Source: an uncultured Oscillospiraceae bacterium (GTDB lineage Bacteria > Bacillota > Clostridia > Oscillospirales > Oscillospiraceae). Taken from it: DNA of 64,000 bases. Positions 45,019-53,239 of the stretch are shown piece by piece. The stretch covers positions 38,236-102,235 of the forward strand of contig CALXDD010000006.1 of the NCBI GenBank assembly GCA_944386985.1, given 5' to 3'. Each line of letters begins with the position of its first letter. Position 1 is the first letter of the stretch. The notes under the pieces are model-generated. The model saw only the letters and a list, made by a program, of their open reading frames with translations. It did no database searches and was not told where the DNA came from. Position numbers and translations under genes: made by a program.

Positions 45019-45047
45019 ACTGTACCACATCCTGACAGAATTGTCAA
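45019..45047 (-). promoter_or_regulatory. bioY promoter
   Basis: On the minus strand TTGACA (45047-45042) and TACAGT (45024-45019) are 17 nt apart. The -35 lies inside the BirA operator. Confidence 0.7.
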
Positions 45048-45072
45048 CCATATTATTTTTAATGGTTTACAA
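45041..45072. promoter_or_regulatory. BirA operator
   Basis: TTGTCAACC (45041-45049) and GGTTTACAA (45064-45072) are inverted half-sites 14 nt apart, matching the known BirA consensus of Firmicutes. Biotin-loaded BirA would block the bioY -35 box. Confidence 0.8.
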
Positions 45073-45171
45073 TGAAGGCCTGCCTTTTGTCCGGTTCCTT
45101 TTTTTCTGGCTTTGCTTGCTTTTTTCACGATTTTCAGGCATACTGTTACTACGATTAACAAGGAGGGGCTT

Positions 45172-45684
45172 ATGGAGCGCATCAGCAAGGAAAACTATTA
45201 TTTAGACATCGCCGAGACGGTCATCGGCCGGGCCACCTGCCTGCGCCGGTGCTACGGCGCCATTATTGTGAAAAATGATGAGATCATCGCCACCGGCTAC
45301 AACGGCGCGCCCCGGGGCCGGAAGAATTGCGTGGATCTGGGCTACTGCGCCAGAGAGGCCATGAAGGTGCCCCGGGGCCAGCGCTATGAGCTGTGCCGCA
45401 GCGTCCACGCCGAGGCCAACGCTATCATCTCCGCCGCCCGGCGGGACATGGTGGGAGGCACGCTCTATCTGGCGGGCAAGGACGCCGCCACCGGCCAGAT
45501 CCTCAGCGACGCCACCTCCTGCTCCATGTGCCGCCGTCTCATCATCAACGCCGGGCTGAGCCGCGTCATCATCCGCACCTCTCCCACCGAGTATCAGGTG
45601 GTGAATGTGGCGGACTGGGTCACCGACGACGACTCCCTGCCTGAGAACTACCAGACCTGCGGAAGCTGTGAGAACTGCTGTTAG
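45172..45684 (+). CDS. dCMP/cytidine deaminase-family protein
   Basis: ATG 45172 has AAGGAGG upstream. The 170-residue protein has the zinc site VHAEANAI and SCSMCRRL, and GYNGAPRGRKNC at the nucleotide site, which points to dCMP deaminase (ComEB type), a source of dUMP for thymidylate. The tail CGSCENCC adds three or four cysteines not needed for the known site. Confidence 0.88.
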   Translation: MERISKENYYLDIAETVIGRATCLRRCYGAIIVKNDEIIATGYNGAPRGRKNCVDLGYCAREAMKVPRGQRYELCRSVHAEANAIISAARRDMVGGTLYLAGKDAATGQILSDATSCSMCRRLIINAGLSRVIIRTSPTEYQVVNVADWVTDDDSLPENYQTCGSCENCC

Positions 45685-45695
45685 GAGGTAATGAC

Positions 45696-46976
45696 ATGCT
45701 GACTCCCGCCATTGAGCAAGCCTATATCAACATCCTCCAGGAGGAGCTGCTGCTGGCCACCGGCTGCACCGAGCCCATTGCTTTGGCTTACTGCGCCGCC
45801 AAGATGCGCCAGCTGCTGGGGGCGCTGCCCCAGCGTCTGCGCATCGAGGTGTCGGGCAACATTATGAAGAACGTGAAGAGCGTCATTGTGCCCAACACCG
45901 GCGGGCGCAAGGGCATCAAGGCCGCCGTGGCCGCCGGCATTGTGGCCGGAGACCCGGACCGGCTTTTGCAGGTGATCTCCGCCGTGCCGGAAAGCCAGCA
46001 CGCCGCGATCGCCGCCTTTGAGGAGGAGACTCCCACAGAGATTCTCTGCCCTGAGACGCCCCACCTGCTGGACATCCGCATCACCGGCTGGGCCGGGGAG
46101 GATGAGGCGGTGGTGCGCATCGCCAACAACCACAGCAACATCGTCTACATGGCCAAGAACGGTCAGGTGGTGCTGGAGAAGGAGATTGGCGACTCTGCCG
46201 AGGACAGCCTCACCGACAAGAGCGTTCTGAACGTGGCGGACATTATTGTTTTTGCCAATACAGTGGATATCTCCCGGGTGAAGGAGCTGCTGGAGCGGCA
46301 GGTGCGGTGCAACTGTGCCATTGCGGAGGAGGGACTCCGGGGCACCTGGGGGGCCAATATCGGCTCCATTCTCCTCAGCGACTACCCCCAGGATATCAAG
46401 ACCGAGGCCCGGGCCTGGGCCGCCGCCGGGTCCGACGCCCGGATGAGCGGCTGTGAGATGCCGGTGGTGATTCTCTCCGGCTCCGGCAACCAGGGGATCA
46501 CCGCCTCGGTGCCGGTGGTGCGCTACGCCCGTAAGCTGGGGGTATCGGAGGAGAAGCTGTACCGGGCGCTTCTGGTCAGCGATCTTGTGACCATCCATCA
46601 GAAGACCGGCATCGGGCGGCTGTCCGCCTACTGCGGGGCAGTGAGCGCCGGGGTGGGCGCCGGGGCGGGGATTGCCTACCTGATGGACGGCAGCCGGGAT
46701 GCGGTTGCCCACACCATTGTCAACGCCCTGGCCATTATCTCCGGCACCATCTGCGATGGGGCCAAGGCATCCTGCGCGGCGAAGATCGCTGCCAGCGTGG
46801 ACGCGGGGATTCTGGGCTACCGGATGTACTGCCACTGCCGGGAGTTCAAGTCCGGCGACGGCATCGTCACCAAGGGGGTGGACAACACCATCCGAAATAT
46901 CGGCCTTCTGGCCAAGGAGGGCATGCACCAGACCGACCGGACCATTTTGGACATTATGACCCACCGGTGTGAGTAA
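45696..46976 (+). CDS. L-cysteine desulfidase / serine dehydratase alpha-family protein
   Basis: This 426-residue protein matches the UPF0597/CyuA group: TGCTEPIALAYCAA at the start, SGNIMKNVKSVIVPNTGG, MSGCEMPVVILSGSGNQG in the middle and SGTICDGAKASCAAK near residue 350. The cysteines probably hold a [4Fe-4S] cluster that splits cysteine (or serine) into pyruvate, ammonia and sulfide. It starts 11 bp after the dCMP deaminase gene, so they share a transcript, although the functions look unrelated. Confidence 0.85.
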   Translation: MLTPAIEQAYINILQEELLLATGCTEPIALAYCAAKMRQLLGALPQRLRIEVSGNIMKNVKSVIVPNTGGRKGIKAAVAAGIVAGDPDRLLQVISAVPESQHAAIAAFEEETPTEILCPETPHLLDIRITGWAGEDEAVVRIANNHSNIVYMAKNGQVVLEKEIGDSAEDSLTDKSVLNVADIIVFANTVDISRVKELLERQVRCNCAIAEEGLRGTWGANIGSILLSDYPQDIKTEARAWAAAGSDARMSGCEMPVVILSGSGNQGITASVPVVRYARKLGVSEEKLYRALLVSDLVTIHQKTGIGRLSAYCGAVSAGVGAGAGIAYLMDGSRDAVAHTIVNALAIISGTICDGAKASCAAKIAASVDAGILGYRMYCHCREFKSGDGIVTKGVDNTIRNIGLLAKEGMHQTDRTILDIMTHRCE

Positions 46977-46990
46977 GTGAGTTGATTGGA

Positions 46991-47020
46991 GGGTCCTCCC
47001 CCGGCGGGGAGGGCCCTTCC
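46991..47020 (+). terminator. terminator after the cysteine desulfidase gene
   Basis: GGG-CCTCCCC and GGGGAGG-CCC pair around CGGC and are followed by TTCC. The T-run is weak. Confidence 0.55.
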
Positions 47021-47075
47021 TGCCATTCTGCGTCAGGGCGGGCTGGTGTTTTGCCCCGCTGACGGAGATGGTTCC

Positions 47076-47870
47076 TTTTGTCGGTGCCCGACGGTGTGCC
47101 GTTTGGTGTTAAGCCTCCGGCGGCCTACTTTTCTCGCGGAAGAAAAGCAGGAATCTCCGCGCTAAGAACCTCGCTGCGCTCGGTTGCGCTCCGAAACACC
47201 TCGCTGCGGCTCGGCGAAAATCAGCTTAGAACCAACGGTTCTAAGGACTCCCTTGTCCTGACGTGGAACGATAGTCCCCCCTGGCTATTTTGGTCCTGTT
47301 GCCTCCGACGCTCCGTTGACGTGTCCGGTACAGACTACTACCGCGCTTCGGCGCGCTCCATTGGTGGGTTGACGATGGCTGTTTTGTCTAAAAGCCGTAT
47401 CTCTAAGCCTTCCCCTGGGGGAAGGTGCCTCCGAAGGAGGCGGATGAGGGGAACGGTATCGATATTCAGCAGATTGATTCGGAGGTTTTCCCGTCAAATA
47501 ATCAGGATTCGTTTTTGATTTTCCTTCCGAGTTGGTTTGGAGCTTTTCGGTGGCGTTCCCCTCATCCGCCACGGCTGCGCCGTGCCACCTTCCCCCAGGG
47601 GAAGGCTTGTGTTGGGCCTGGAATTGCAGGGACCCCAACAACCACCGGGGGAGCGCGCTTAAAGCGCGGAAACAGGGGGAACTGTCACCCCCTTGCAGCG
47701 TCAGCCGCATAAAGGTAACAGCACAAACGGTACAAGACTTCCCATAATAGGAAATAAAGGAGTCCTTAGAACCTTGGTTCTAAGCGAGTTTTTGGTGACT
47801 TTTTGCTCGTACAAAAAGTTACCCGCCGGAGGCATAACACCATTCGAAACATCGTCGGGTACCGACAAAA
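47076..47870. repeat. 0.8-kb non-coding mosaic of nested inverted repeats
   Basis: The gap 46977-47952 has no convincing gene. Outer arms 47076-47123 and 47823-47870 are inverted copies (about 80% equal, ending in CCTCCGGCGG). A second pair, around TTAGAACC/GGTTCTAA, lies at 47223-47255 and 47757-47784. An inner pair lies at 47405-47455 and 47554-47608, with AAGCCTTCCCCTGGGGGAAGG as its left core. The whole stretch reads as insertions of family-wide palindromic repeats, possibly a MITE-like element. Confidence 0.7.
47159..47196 (+). repeat. dispersed 38-nt repeat, copy B
   Basis: This copy matches 29228-29265 at 35 of 38 positions and lies inside the inverted-repeat mosaic. Confidence 0.8.
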
Positions 47871-47952
47871 CGAAAAAGCCCCCTCGTCAGAGGGGAAAAA
47901 AGAAAAAGAGCCCGTCCCGGCGATTGAGCGGACAAAAAAGGAGGCACCCCTT

Positions 47953-48573
47953 ATGCATATTCCCAGCGGCGATACCGCCGCTCTCACCATTCTCCCCTTT
48001 CAGGAGGCACTGGAGGCGGCGCTCCGCCCCTCCCCGGACTACGACGTCACCCAGTGGCTCTATGTCCCCAATACATACACCGAGTACCGGTATATCCTGG
48101 GTACCCGGGGGAAAAAGCCCCTCATCTGCGTGGGCATCAATCCCTCCACCGCCGCCCCCGGCGCCCTGGACAACACCCTTAAATCCGTGGAGCGGGTGGC
48201 CCACTCCAACGGCTATGACAGCTTCATCATGTTCAATGTCTACGCCCAGCGGGCCACCCGGCCCAAAGATATGGAGCGCAGCCGCAACGAAACCCTCCAC
48301 CGGGAGAACATGGCCGCCTTCGACTACGCGCTCTCCCTCTCTCCCGCACCGGCGGTGTGGGCCGCCTGGGGCAACATCATTGAGGAGCGCAGCTACCTCA
48401 TCCCCTGCGTCCGGGACATGATCGCCCTGGGGGAGGGCCGCGGCGCCCGGTGGTTCACCGCCGGGGCCCGCAGCAAACGGGGACACCCCCACCACCCTCT
48501 CTATCTCAGGAAGGACAGCCCCCTGGACCCCTTTGACGCCGCCGCCTACTGCGACAGTCTGACGGTAAAATAA
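47953..48573 (+). CDS. DUF1643 family protein
   Basis: ATG 47953 has GGAGG 10 nt upstream. The 206-residue protein contains ICVGINPSTA near residue 57 and a later VWAAWGNII, the DUF1643 pattern. Family members are cytosolic and of unknown activity, often thought to act on nucleotides or DNA. It stands alone, 80 bp before the pyrophosphatase gene. Confidence 0.82.
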   Translation: MHIPSGDTAALTILPFQEALEAALRPSPDYDVTQWLYVPNTYTEYRYILGTRGKKPLICVGINPSTAAPGALDNTLKSVERVAHSNGYDSFIMFNVYAQRATRPKDMERSRNETLHRENMAAFDYALSLSPAPAVWAAWGNIIEERSYLIPCVRDMIALGEGRGARWFTAGARSKRGHPHHPLYLRKDSPLDPFDAAAYCDSLTVK

Positions 48574-48652
48574 ACCAATCTCCCTTTGCATTTTTGGGGA
48601 AGACTGGTATACTGGACCTATCCCGTATCACGCTCCAGAAGGAGGAGATTTT

Positions 48653-50269
48653 TTGGACAAGATCTACGTCACCGGGCACCGCAACCCCGACACCGACTCC
48701 ATCGTCGCCGCCATGGCCTACGCCACGCTGCGCAACGCCGTGGGCGACCGGGAATATGTGGCGGCCCGGCTGGGCCATCTCAGCGACGAGACCCGGGCCA
48801 TCCTTAACCGGTTCAACTTTGATCCCCCCCTCTTGATCACCGACATGCGCACCCAGGTCCAGGACCTGGAGTACGATGTGCCCCCCATCCTCAACCAGGC
48901 CGTCACGGTGAACCGGGCCTGGTCCACCATGGAGGCGGACTGGCACATCGCCGCCATCCCCGTCACCGACGATGAGGGAAAGCTGGTGGGCATGCTCACC
49001 TCCGGCGACATCGCCGAGCAGGATATGAAGACCATCGCCGATCCCACGCTGGATCGGGTGCCCATCTTCAACATCCTCAGCGTGCTGGAGGGGGAGCTTC
49101 TCAACGAGCCCCGGCAGGTGGTGAACACCATCAGCGGCAAGGTCGTCATCGCCCTGCCCTGCGGCCTGGACCCCCTGCCCTTCAAGGAGAAAAGCACCAT
49201 CCTTATCTGCGGCCGCCAGCCCGAGATCATCCGGGCGGCGGTGGAGCAGGGGGTGGGCTGTGTGATCCTCTGCCAGGCGGAGCTGCCGGAAAATCTCCGG
49301 CAGATGAAGACCGACACCTGCATCATCTCCACCCCCTATGATACCTACCGGGCTGTGCGTCTTCTCTTCCAGGCCATCCCCGCCGGCAGCGTGTGCCGCA
49401 CCAAGGATCTGGAGTGCTTCCATCTCACCGACTACATCGACGACGTGAAGGAAGTGGTCCTCCAGAGCCGCTACCGCAGCTACCCCATCCTCAACGAGGA
49501 GGAGAAGGTGGTGGGCACCCTGTCCCGTTACCACATTCTGAAGCCCCGGCGCAAGCGGGTGGTGCTGGTGGACCACAACGAGGCCGCCCAGTCGGTGCCC
49601 GGCCTCGACCAGACGGACATTGTAGCCATCATCGACCACCACCGTCTGGCGGACATCCAGACCGGCAACCCCATCTACTTCCGCAACGAGCCGGTGGGCA
49701 GCACCACCACCATCATTGCCGCCATGTTCCAGGAGCGGGGCGTCATGCCCTCCAAGCGCCTGGCGGGCCTTATGGCCTCCGCCATTGTCAGCGACACGGT
49801 GATGTTCAAGTCCCCCACCTGCACTCCCCGGGACCGGAACATGGCCCAGCGGATGGCGAGCCTCGCGGACCTGTCTCTTGAGCAGCTGGGCCGGGAGATC
49901 TTCGAGGCCTCTGCCCCGGAGGACCAGCCGGTGGAGAAGCTTTTGTTCACCGATTTCAAGGAGTTCCACATTGCGGGCCACGATTTCGGCATCAGCCAGA
50001 TCACCTGCATCGACTCCGACCGCCACCTCCAGCGCAAGGACGAATTCCTGGCCCTCATGCACAAGACCATGAAGGAGCGGGGCTACAGCCTCATGATCCT
50101 CATGCTCACCGATGTTTTGAAGGAGGGATCTCAGCTCCTCTATCTGGGGGACCCGGAGCTGGCGGAGCAGGCCTTCAACGCATCTTTGAAGGACAATGTC
50201 ATGTTCCTGCCCAAGGTGATGAGCCGGAAGAAGCAGGTGGTTCCCATGCTGTCCGCCCTGTGGGGCTGA
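48653..50269 (+). CDS. Mn-dependent inorganic pyrophosphatase with CBS/DRTGG insert
   Basis: The TTG start at 48653 follows GGAGGAG. The 538-residue protein has the family II (DHH) metal site GHRNPDTDSIVAA near residue 8, then two CBS domains and a DRTGG-like region inserted near 60-300, then VDHNEAAQSV and IIDHHRLAD, and a C-terminal DHHA2 domain. It splits pyrophosphate, and the CBS parts bind adenine nucleotides to regulate it. This is the long clostridial form. Confidence 0.9.
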   Translation: MDKIYVTGHRNPDTDSIVAAMAYATLRNAVGDREYVAARLGHLSDETRAILNRFNFDPPLLITDMRTQVQDLEYDVPPILNQAVTVNRAWSTMEADWHIAAIPVTDDEGKLVGMLTSGDIAEQDMKTIADPTLDRVPIFNILSVLEGELLNEPRQVVNTISGKVVIALPCGLDPLPFKEKSTILICGRQPEIIRAAVEQGVGCVILCQAELPENLRQMKTDTCIISTPYDTYRAVRLLFQAIPAGSVCRTKDLECFHLTDYIDDVKEVVLQSRYRSYPILNEEEKVVGTLSRYHILKPRRKRVVLVDHNEAAQSVPGLDQTDIVAIIDHHRLADIQTGNPIYFRNEPVGSTTTIIAAMFQERGVMPSKRLAGLMASAIVSDTVMFKSPTCTPRDRNMAQRMASLADLSLEQLGREIFEASAPEDQPVEKLLFTDFKEFHIAGHDFGISQITCIDSDRHLQRKDEFLALMHKTMKERGYSLMILMLTDVLKEGSQLLYLGDPELAEQAFNASLKDNVMFLPKVMSRKKQVVPMLSALWG

Positions 50270-50300
50270 CGGCGGTATGCAGCAGAAAGGAGACGACGGT

Positions 50301-51017
50301 ATGGCTACTCCTCACAACAGCGCCGCTATGGGCGATTTTGCCAAAACGGTGCTGATGCCCGGCGACCCGCTCCGGGCCAAATTCATTGCCGAGACCTATC
50401 TCGAAGCACCGAAACTGGTGAACAACGTCCGGGGCATCCACGGCTACACCGGCGCCTACGAGGGCGTACCAGTGTCGGTGATGGCCTCGGGCATGGGCAT
50501 TCCCTCCATGGCCATTTACGCCACGGAGCTCTACAGCCAGTACGGCGTGGAGAACATCCTCCGCATCGGCTCCGCTGGGGCCATCAGCCCCAAGCTCAAG
50601 CTCCGGGACGTGGTGGCGGCCCAGGGGGCCTGCACCAATTCCGCCTTTCCCCAGCAGTACGGCCTTCCCGGCACCTTTGCCCCCATTGCCGACTTCACCC
50701 TCCTGGAGACCGCCGTGGCGGCGGCCCGGAAAATGGGGGTGGAGATGCCGGTGGGGAACCTGGTGTCCACTGATAACTTCTACGACGTGAAAAACCGCAC
50801 GGCGGAGTGGGGCGCCATGGGGGTGCTGGCGGTGGAGATGGAGGCCGCCGGCCTCTACTGTGTGGCGGCCAGCCTCGGCAAGCGGGCCCTGGCGCTCTGC
50901 TCCATCAGCGACCATCTGGTCACTGGAGAGGCTCTGGACGCCCAGGCCCGTCAGACCACCTTCACCACAATGATGGAGATTGCCCTCCGCACAGCGGTGG
51001 AGATGGACAGGCGGTAG
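50301..51017 (+). CDS. deoD: purine nucleoside phosphorylase
   Basis: ATG 50301 follows AAAGGAG. The 238-residue enzyme has MPGDPLRAKFIAETYL at the start, the hexameric-type GIPSMAIYATEL and the base site SDHLVTGEAL near the C-terminus. It splits purine nucleosides with phosphate in salvage. It lies 25 bp before an SGNH hydrolase gene. Confidence 0.95.
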   Translation: MATPHNSAAMGDFAKTVLMPGDPLRAKFIAETYLEAPKLVNNVRGIHGYTGAYEGVPVSVMASGMGIPSMAIYATELYSQYGVENILRIGSAGAISPKLKLRDVVAAQGACTNSAFPQQYGLPGTFAPIADFTLLETAVAAARKMGVEMPVGNLVSTDNFYDVKNRTAEWGAMGVLAVEMEAAGLYCVAASLGKRALALCSISDHLVTGEALDAQARQTTFTTMMEIALRTAVEMDRR

Positions 51018-51042
51018 GTCCTTCCCAAGGGAGAAGAAGGAC

Positions 51043-51693
51043 ATGAAGCGACGGATTTTGTGTTTTGGAGACTCCAATACCTGGGGCTTTGACGGCCGCA
51101 CCGGCGGTCGGTTTGACGAGGACACCCGCTGGACGGGCCGCCTCCAGAAGGCCCTGGGGCCGGGGTATGTGATCATTGAGGAGGGACAGAACAGCCGCAC
51201 CATCCTGGCGGAGGACCCCATTTTGGGGGAAAAGACCGGCGGGCGGTATCTCCTTCCCTGTCTGGAGTCCCAGCGGCCGTTGGACCTGATGATTCTGATG
51301 CTGGGCACCAACGATCTGAAGGCCCGGTTCGGCCTTACGGCCTACAACATCGGTCAGGCCATGGACACCCTTCTTAAAAGGGTCCGGGGCCTTGCGGACT
51401 ACGATCCCCTTTTGAAGGGAATGAAGATTTTATTGTTGTCGCCGCCCCATCTGGGGGAGGGGATTTTGACTTCGGCAAGCTGTGAGAACTTCCGGGGGGA
51501 GTTGGGCCTCCGGTATTCCAGGGAGCTGGCGGATCACTACCGGCCCCTGGCGGAGAAATACAACTGCGTCTTTTTGGACGCTGCCGAGTTTGCCGCCGCC
51601 GCGCCGCCGGATTATCTCCATTTAGACGGGGAGAACCACGCCCGGCTGGCCCGGGCTCTGGCGAAGGTGGTCCCTGGACTTTTTGAGACCTGA
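51043..51693 (+). CDS. SGNH/GDSL-type hydrolase
   Basis: The 216-residue protein has all four SGNH blocks: FGDSNTWG (nucleophile Ser), EGQNSRT, MLGTNDLK (Asn) and DYLHLDGENH (Asp/His). It has no signal peptide, so it likely cleaves acyl esters in the cytosol. ATG 51043 follows GGGAGAAGAAGG. Its stop codon is only 15 nt before the retron RNA, so the retron promoter may lie within its last codons. Confidence 0.88.
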   Translation: MKRRILCFGDSNTWGFDGRTGGRFDEDTRWTGRLQKALGPGYVIIEEGQNSRTILAEDPILGEKTGGRYLLPCLESQRPLDLMILMLGTNDLKARFGLTAYNIGQAMDTLLKRVRGLADYDPLLKGMKILLLSPPHLGEGILTSASCENFRGELGLRYSRELADHYRPLAEKYNCVFLDAAEFAAAAPPDYLHLDGENHARLARALAKVVPGLFET

Positions 51694-51708
51694 TATCACC
51701 AATATCCG

Positions 51709-51882
51709 CAGAGCAATAGCGTTGGTTCCTTTTCAGGACCCCGGCCGCGAGTCGCTGCCGGGCAATGGCATTTCACCGGATTCGCTGCGCTCAGGCGAGA
51801 CCGCTTGCGGTATTCCAGCACACCGGCGGTGTGCATCGAGATACCGCCGCGCGGCTCCCCATGCACATTTGTATTGCTCTGT
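51709..51882 (+). ncRNA. retron msr-msd RNA
   Basis: CAGAGCAATA (a1, 51709-51718) and TATTGCTCTG (a2, 51872-51881) are exact inverted copies. The G of the AGC just after a1 (51719) is in the place of the 2'-branching guanosine of known retrons. The msr part holds a GGTTCC/GGACC hairpin and a CCCGGC/GCCGGG hairpin (51740-51762). The msd part folds as a long stem: AATGGCAT/ATGC-A-CATT at its base (51764-51771, 51861-51869), GCGGTAT/ATACCGC (51807-51813, 51841-51847) and a tip GCACACC/GGTGTGC (51818-51834). It lies 25 nt before the reverse transcriptase. Confidence 0.85.
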
Positions 51883-51906
51883 CAGAAGAGAAGGGAGGAG
51901 AGCTTT

Positions 51907-52857
51907 TTGATCGTCTATCGGGAGCTCTCCTCCCTTGTCCATGACCTGGAGGTCCCCGCCGGGACCTTATATGCCGTCAGCAATTCCCTGGAGAAGCACT
52001 ACCGCCCTGTGAATCTTCCCAAGGAGAGCGGAGGATTCCGGACCCTCTTTGTACCGGACCCCCTCCTCAAAACCATTCAGCGGCGGATCACCCAGGTGCT
52101 GCTGGTCCACATGCCCATCTCCCCCAACGCCACGGCCTACCGCTACGGCGGCAGCCTTCTCCGAAACGCCGCTCCCCACGCGGGCCAGCCGGCGGTTTTG
52201 AAGCTGGATATCCAGCACTTTTTCGACAGCGTCCTCTACTCCGCTGTGAAGGAAAGAGCCTTCCCGCCGGAGATCTACAGCGAACCGCTTCGGGTGCTTC
52301 TGACCATGCTCTGCTACTATCGTGACAGGCTCCCCCAAGGCGCTCCCAGCTCCCCGGCCATCTCCAATATTCTCCTGGCGGGATTTGACCGGGAGGTGGC
52401 GGACTGGTGCAGAGGGCGGCGGATCCGCTATACCCGCTACTGCGACGACATGACCTTCTCCGGCGACTTTGCCCCGGAGGAGGTAACGGATTTTGCAGCG
52501 GAGCGGCTGCGGGAGAGGGGCTTTTTCCTCAACGAGAGGAAGACCCGGTGGCTCCCGGCGGGGCGGCGGCAGGTGGTGACGGGGCTGGTGGTCAACGAGA
52601 AGCCTGCGGTGCCCGCCGCATATCTGCGGAAGCTGCGGCAGGAGTTGTATTTCTGCAGGAAATACGGAGCAACGGATCATATGGCCCGGCTGAGGATCGG
52701 AGGGACGGAGGAGCGATACCTGCGGCAGCTTCTGGGGCGGGTGGCCTATGTGCTGCAGATCACTCCCGAAAAAGAGGAGTGGGTCAGCGCCCGGCGCTGG
52801 ATTTTGAGCGCTCTGGCCCAGACCGGAGAAAAAACAGAAAATAACATGCCGGTATGA
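51907..52857 (+). CDS. retron reverse transcriptase
   Basis: The TTG at 51907 has GGGAGGAG 7 nt upstream. The 316-residue length is typical of retron RTs. Retron marks are NAAPH (87-91, the NAXXH motif), the LKLDIQHFFDS motif A with Asp101, PQGAPSSPAISN near 143, YCDD (178-181) and VTGLVVN (224-230, the VTG motif). The C-terminal third is basic and helical and should recognise the RNA. It copies the msd part into single-stranded DNA joined to the msr. No toxin or other effector is fused or clearly adjacent. Confidence 0.93.
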   Translation: MIVYRELSSLVHDLEVPAGTLYAVSNSLEKHYRPVNLPKESGGFRTLFVPDPLLKTIQRRITQVLLVHMPISPNATAYRYGGSLLRNAAPHAGQPAVLKLDIQHFFDSVLYSAVKERAFPPEIYSEPLRVLLTMLCYYRDRLPQGAPSSPAISNILLAGFDREVADWCRGRRIRYTRYCDDMTFSGDFAPEEVTDFAAERLRERGFFLNERKTRWLPAGRRQVVTGLVVNEKPAVPAAYLRKLRQELYFCRKYGATDHMARLRIGGTEERYLRQLLGRVAYVLQITPEKEEWVSARRWILSALAQTGEKTENNMPV

Positions 52858-52919
52858 GGCGGGAACGTCTATGTAACAAACAAATTGCTGAAAAAGGATG
52901 AAGCAGGCAAAAAGAAAAA

Positions 52920-52950
52920 CCCTAAAAGCATTGCGGCTTTGAGGGCTTTC
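52920..52950 (+). terminator. terminator of the retron operon
   Basis: CCCT-AAAGC and GCTTT-AGGG pair around ATTGCG (one mismatch) and are followed by CTTTCC. It lies about 60 nt after the RT stop. Confidence 0.55.
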
Positions 52951-53079
52951 CGGATTTAACGGACGGGTTTAAGGATATGGATGGCTTGGGGTCCCATACA
53001 GAGGGGCGGCGCACAGATTTATTTCGCCCGAGCATTTGAATGACCGAAGGGTTTAGCCGCCCTCTGGGCGGCGAAACAC

Positions 53080-53116
53080 AAAAAGAAGGACAGCCTTTTG
53101 AGCTGTCCTTCTTTTT
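53080..53116 (-). terminator. tRNA-Lys terminator
   Basis: Arms 53080-53094 and 53102-53116 (GAAGGACAGC core) pair perfectly around 7 nt with T/A flanks. On the minus strand it directly follows the CCA end of the tRNA fragment. Confidence 0.85.
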
Positions 53117-53161
53117 GGTGACCCGTCGGGGATTCGAACCCCGGACCCACTGCTTAAAAGT
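53116..53161 (-). other. attachment site: 3' part of tRNA-Lys (UUU)
   Basis: On the minus strand the sequence holds the anticodon loop CTTTTAA, variable loop GGGTC, T-arm CGGGG-TTCGAAT-CCCCG, acceptor 3' strand, and CCA. The 5' half (D-arm and acceptor start) is missing: the sequence upstream is unrelated. This is the expected left junction of an element inserted in the 3' end of a tRNA gene; the intact tRNA should lie at the right end, outside the window. Confidence 0.85.
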
Positions 53162-53239
53162 TCTTTCTTTCTGTGCCTGGTAGCGTCTAACGCTGATTTT
53201 GCAAGGGTTTCATGGATTTAACCACCTGTTCAGATACCC

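Noticed and set aside
47078-47951. Several frames of 60-240 residues in the repeat mosaic
   Set aside because: They run through inverted repeats, have skewed composition and no start signals. The true DUF1643 start is at 47953.
51805-51906. An N-terminal extension of the reverse transcriptase
   Set aside because: It would translate the msd part of the retron RNA, has no ribosome site and does not match the family N-terminus. TTG 51907 has a strong ribosome site.
53116-53190. A complete tRNA gene
   Set aside because: Only the anticodon loop to CCA is present. The sequence that should hold the D-arm and acceptor 5' strand does not fold as a tRNA.
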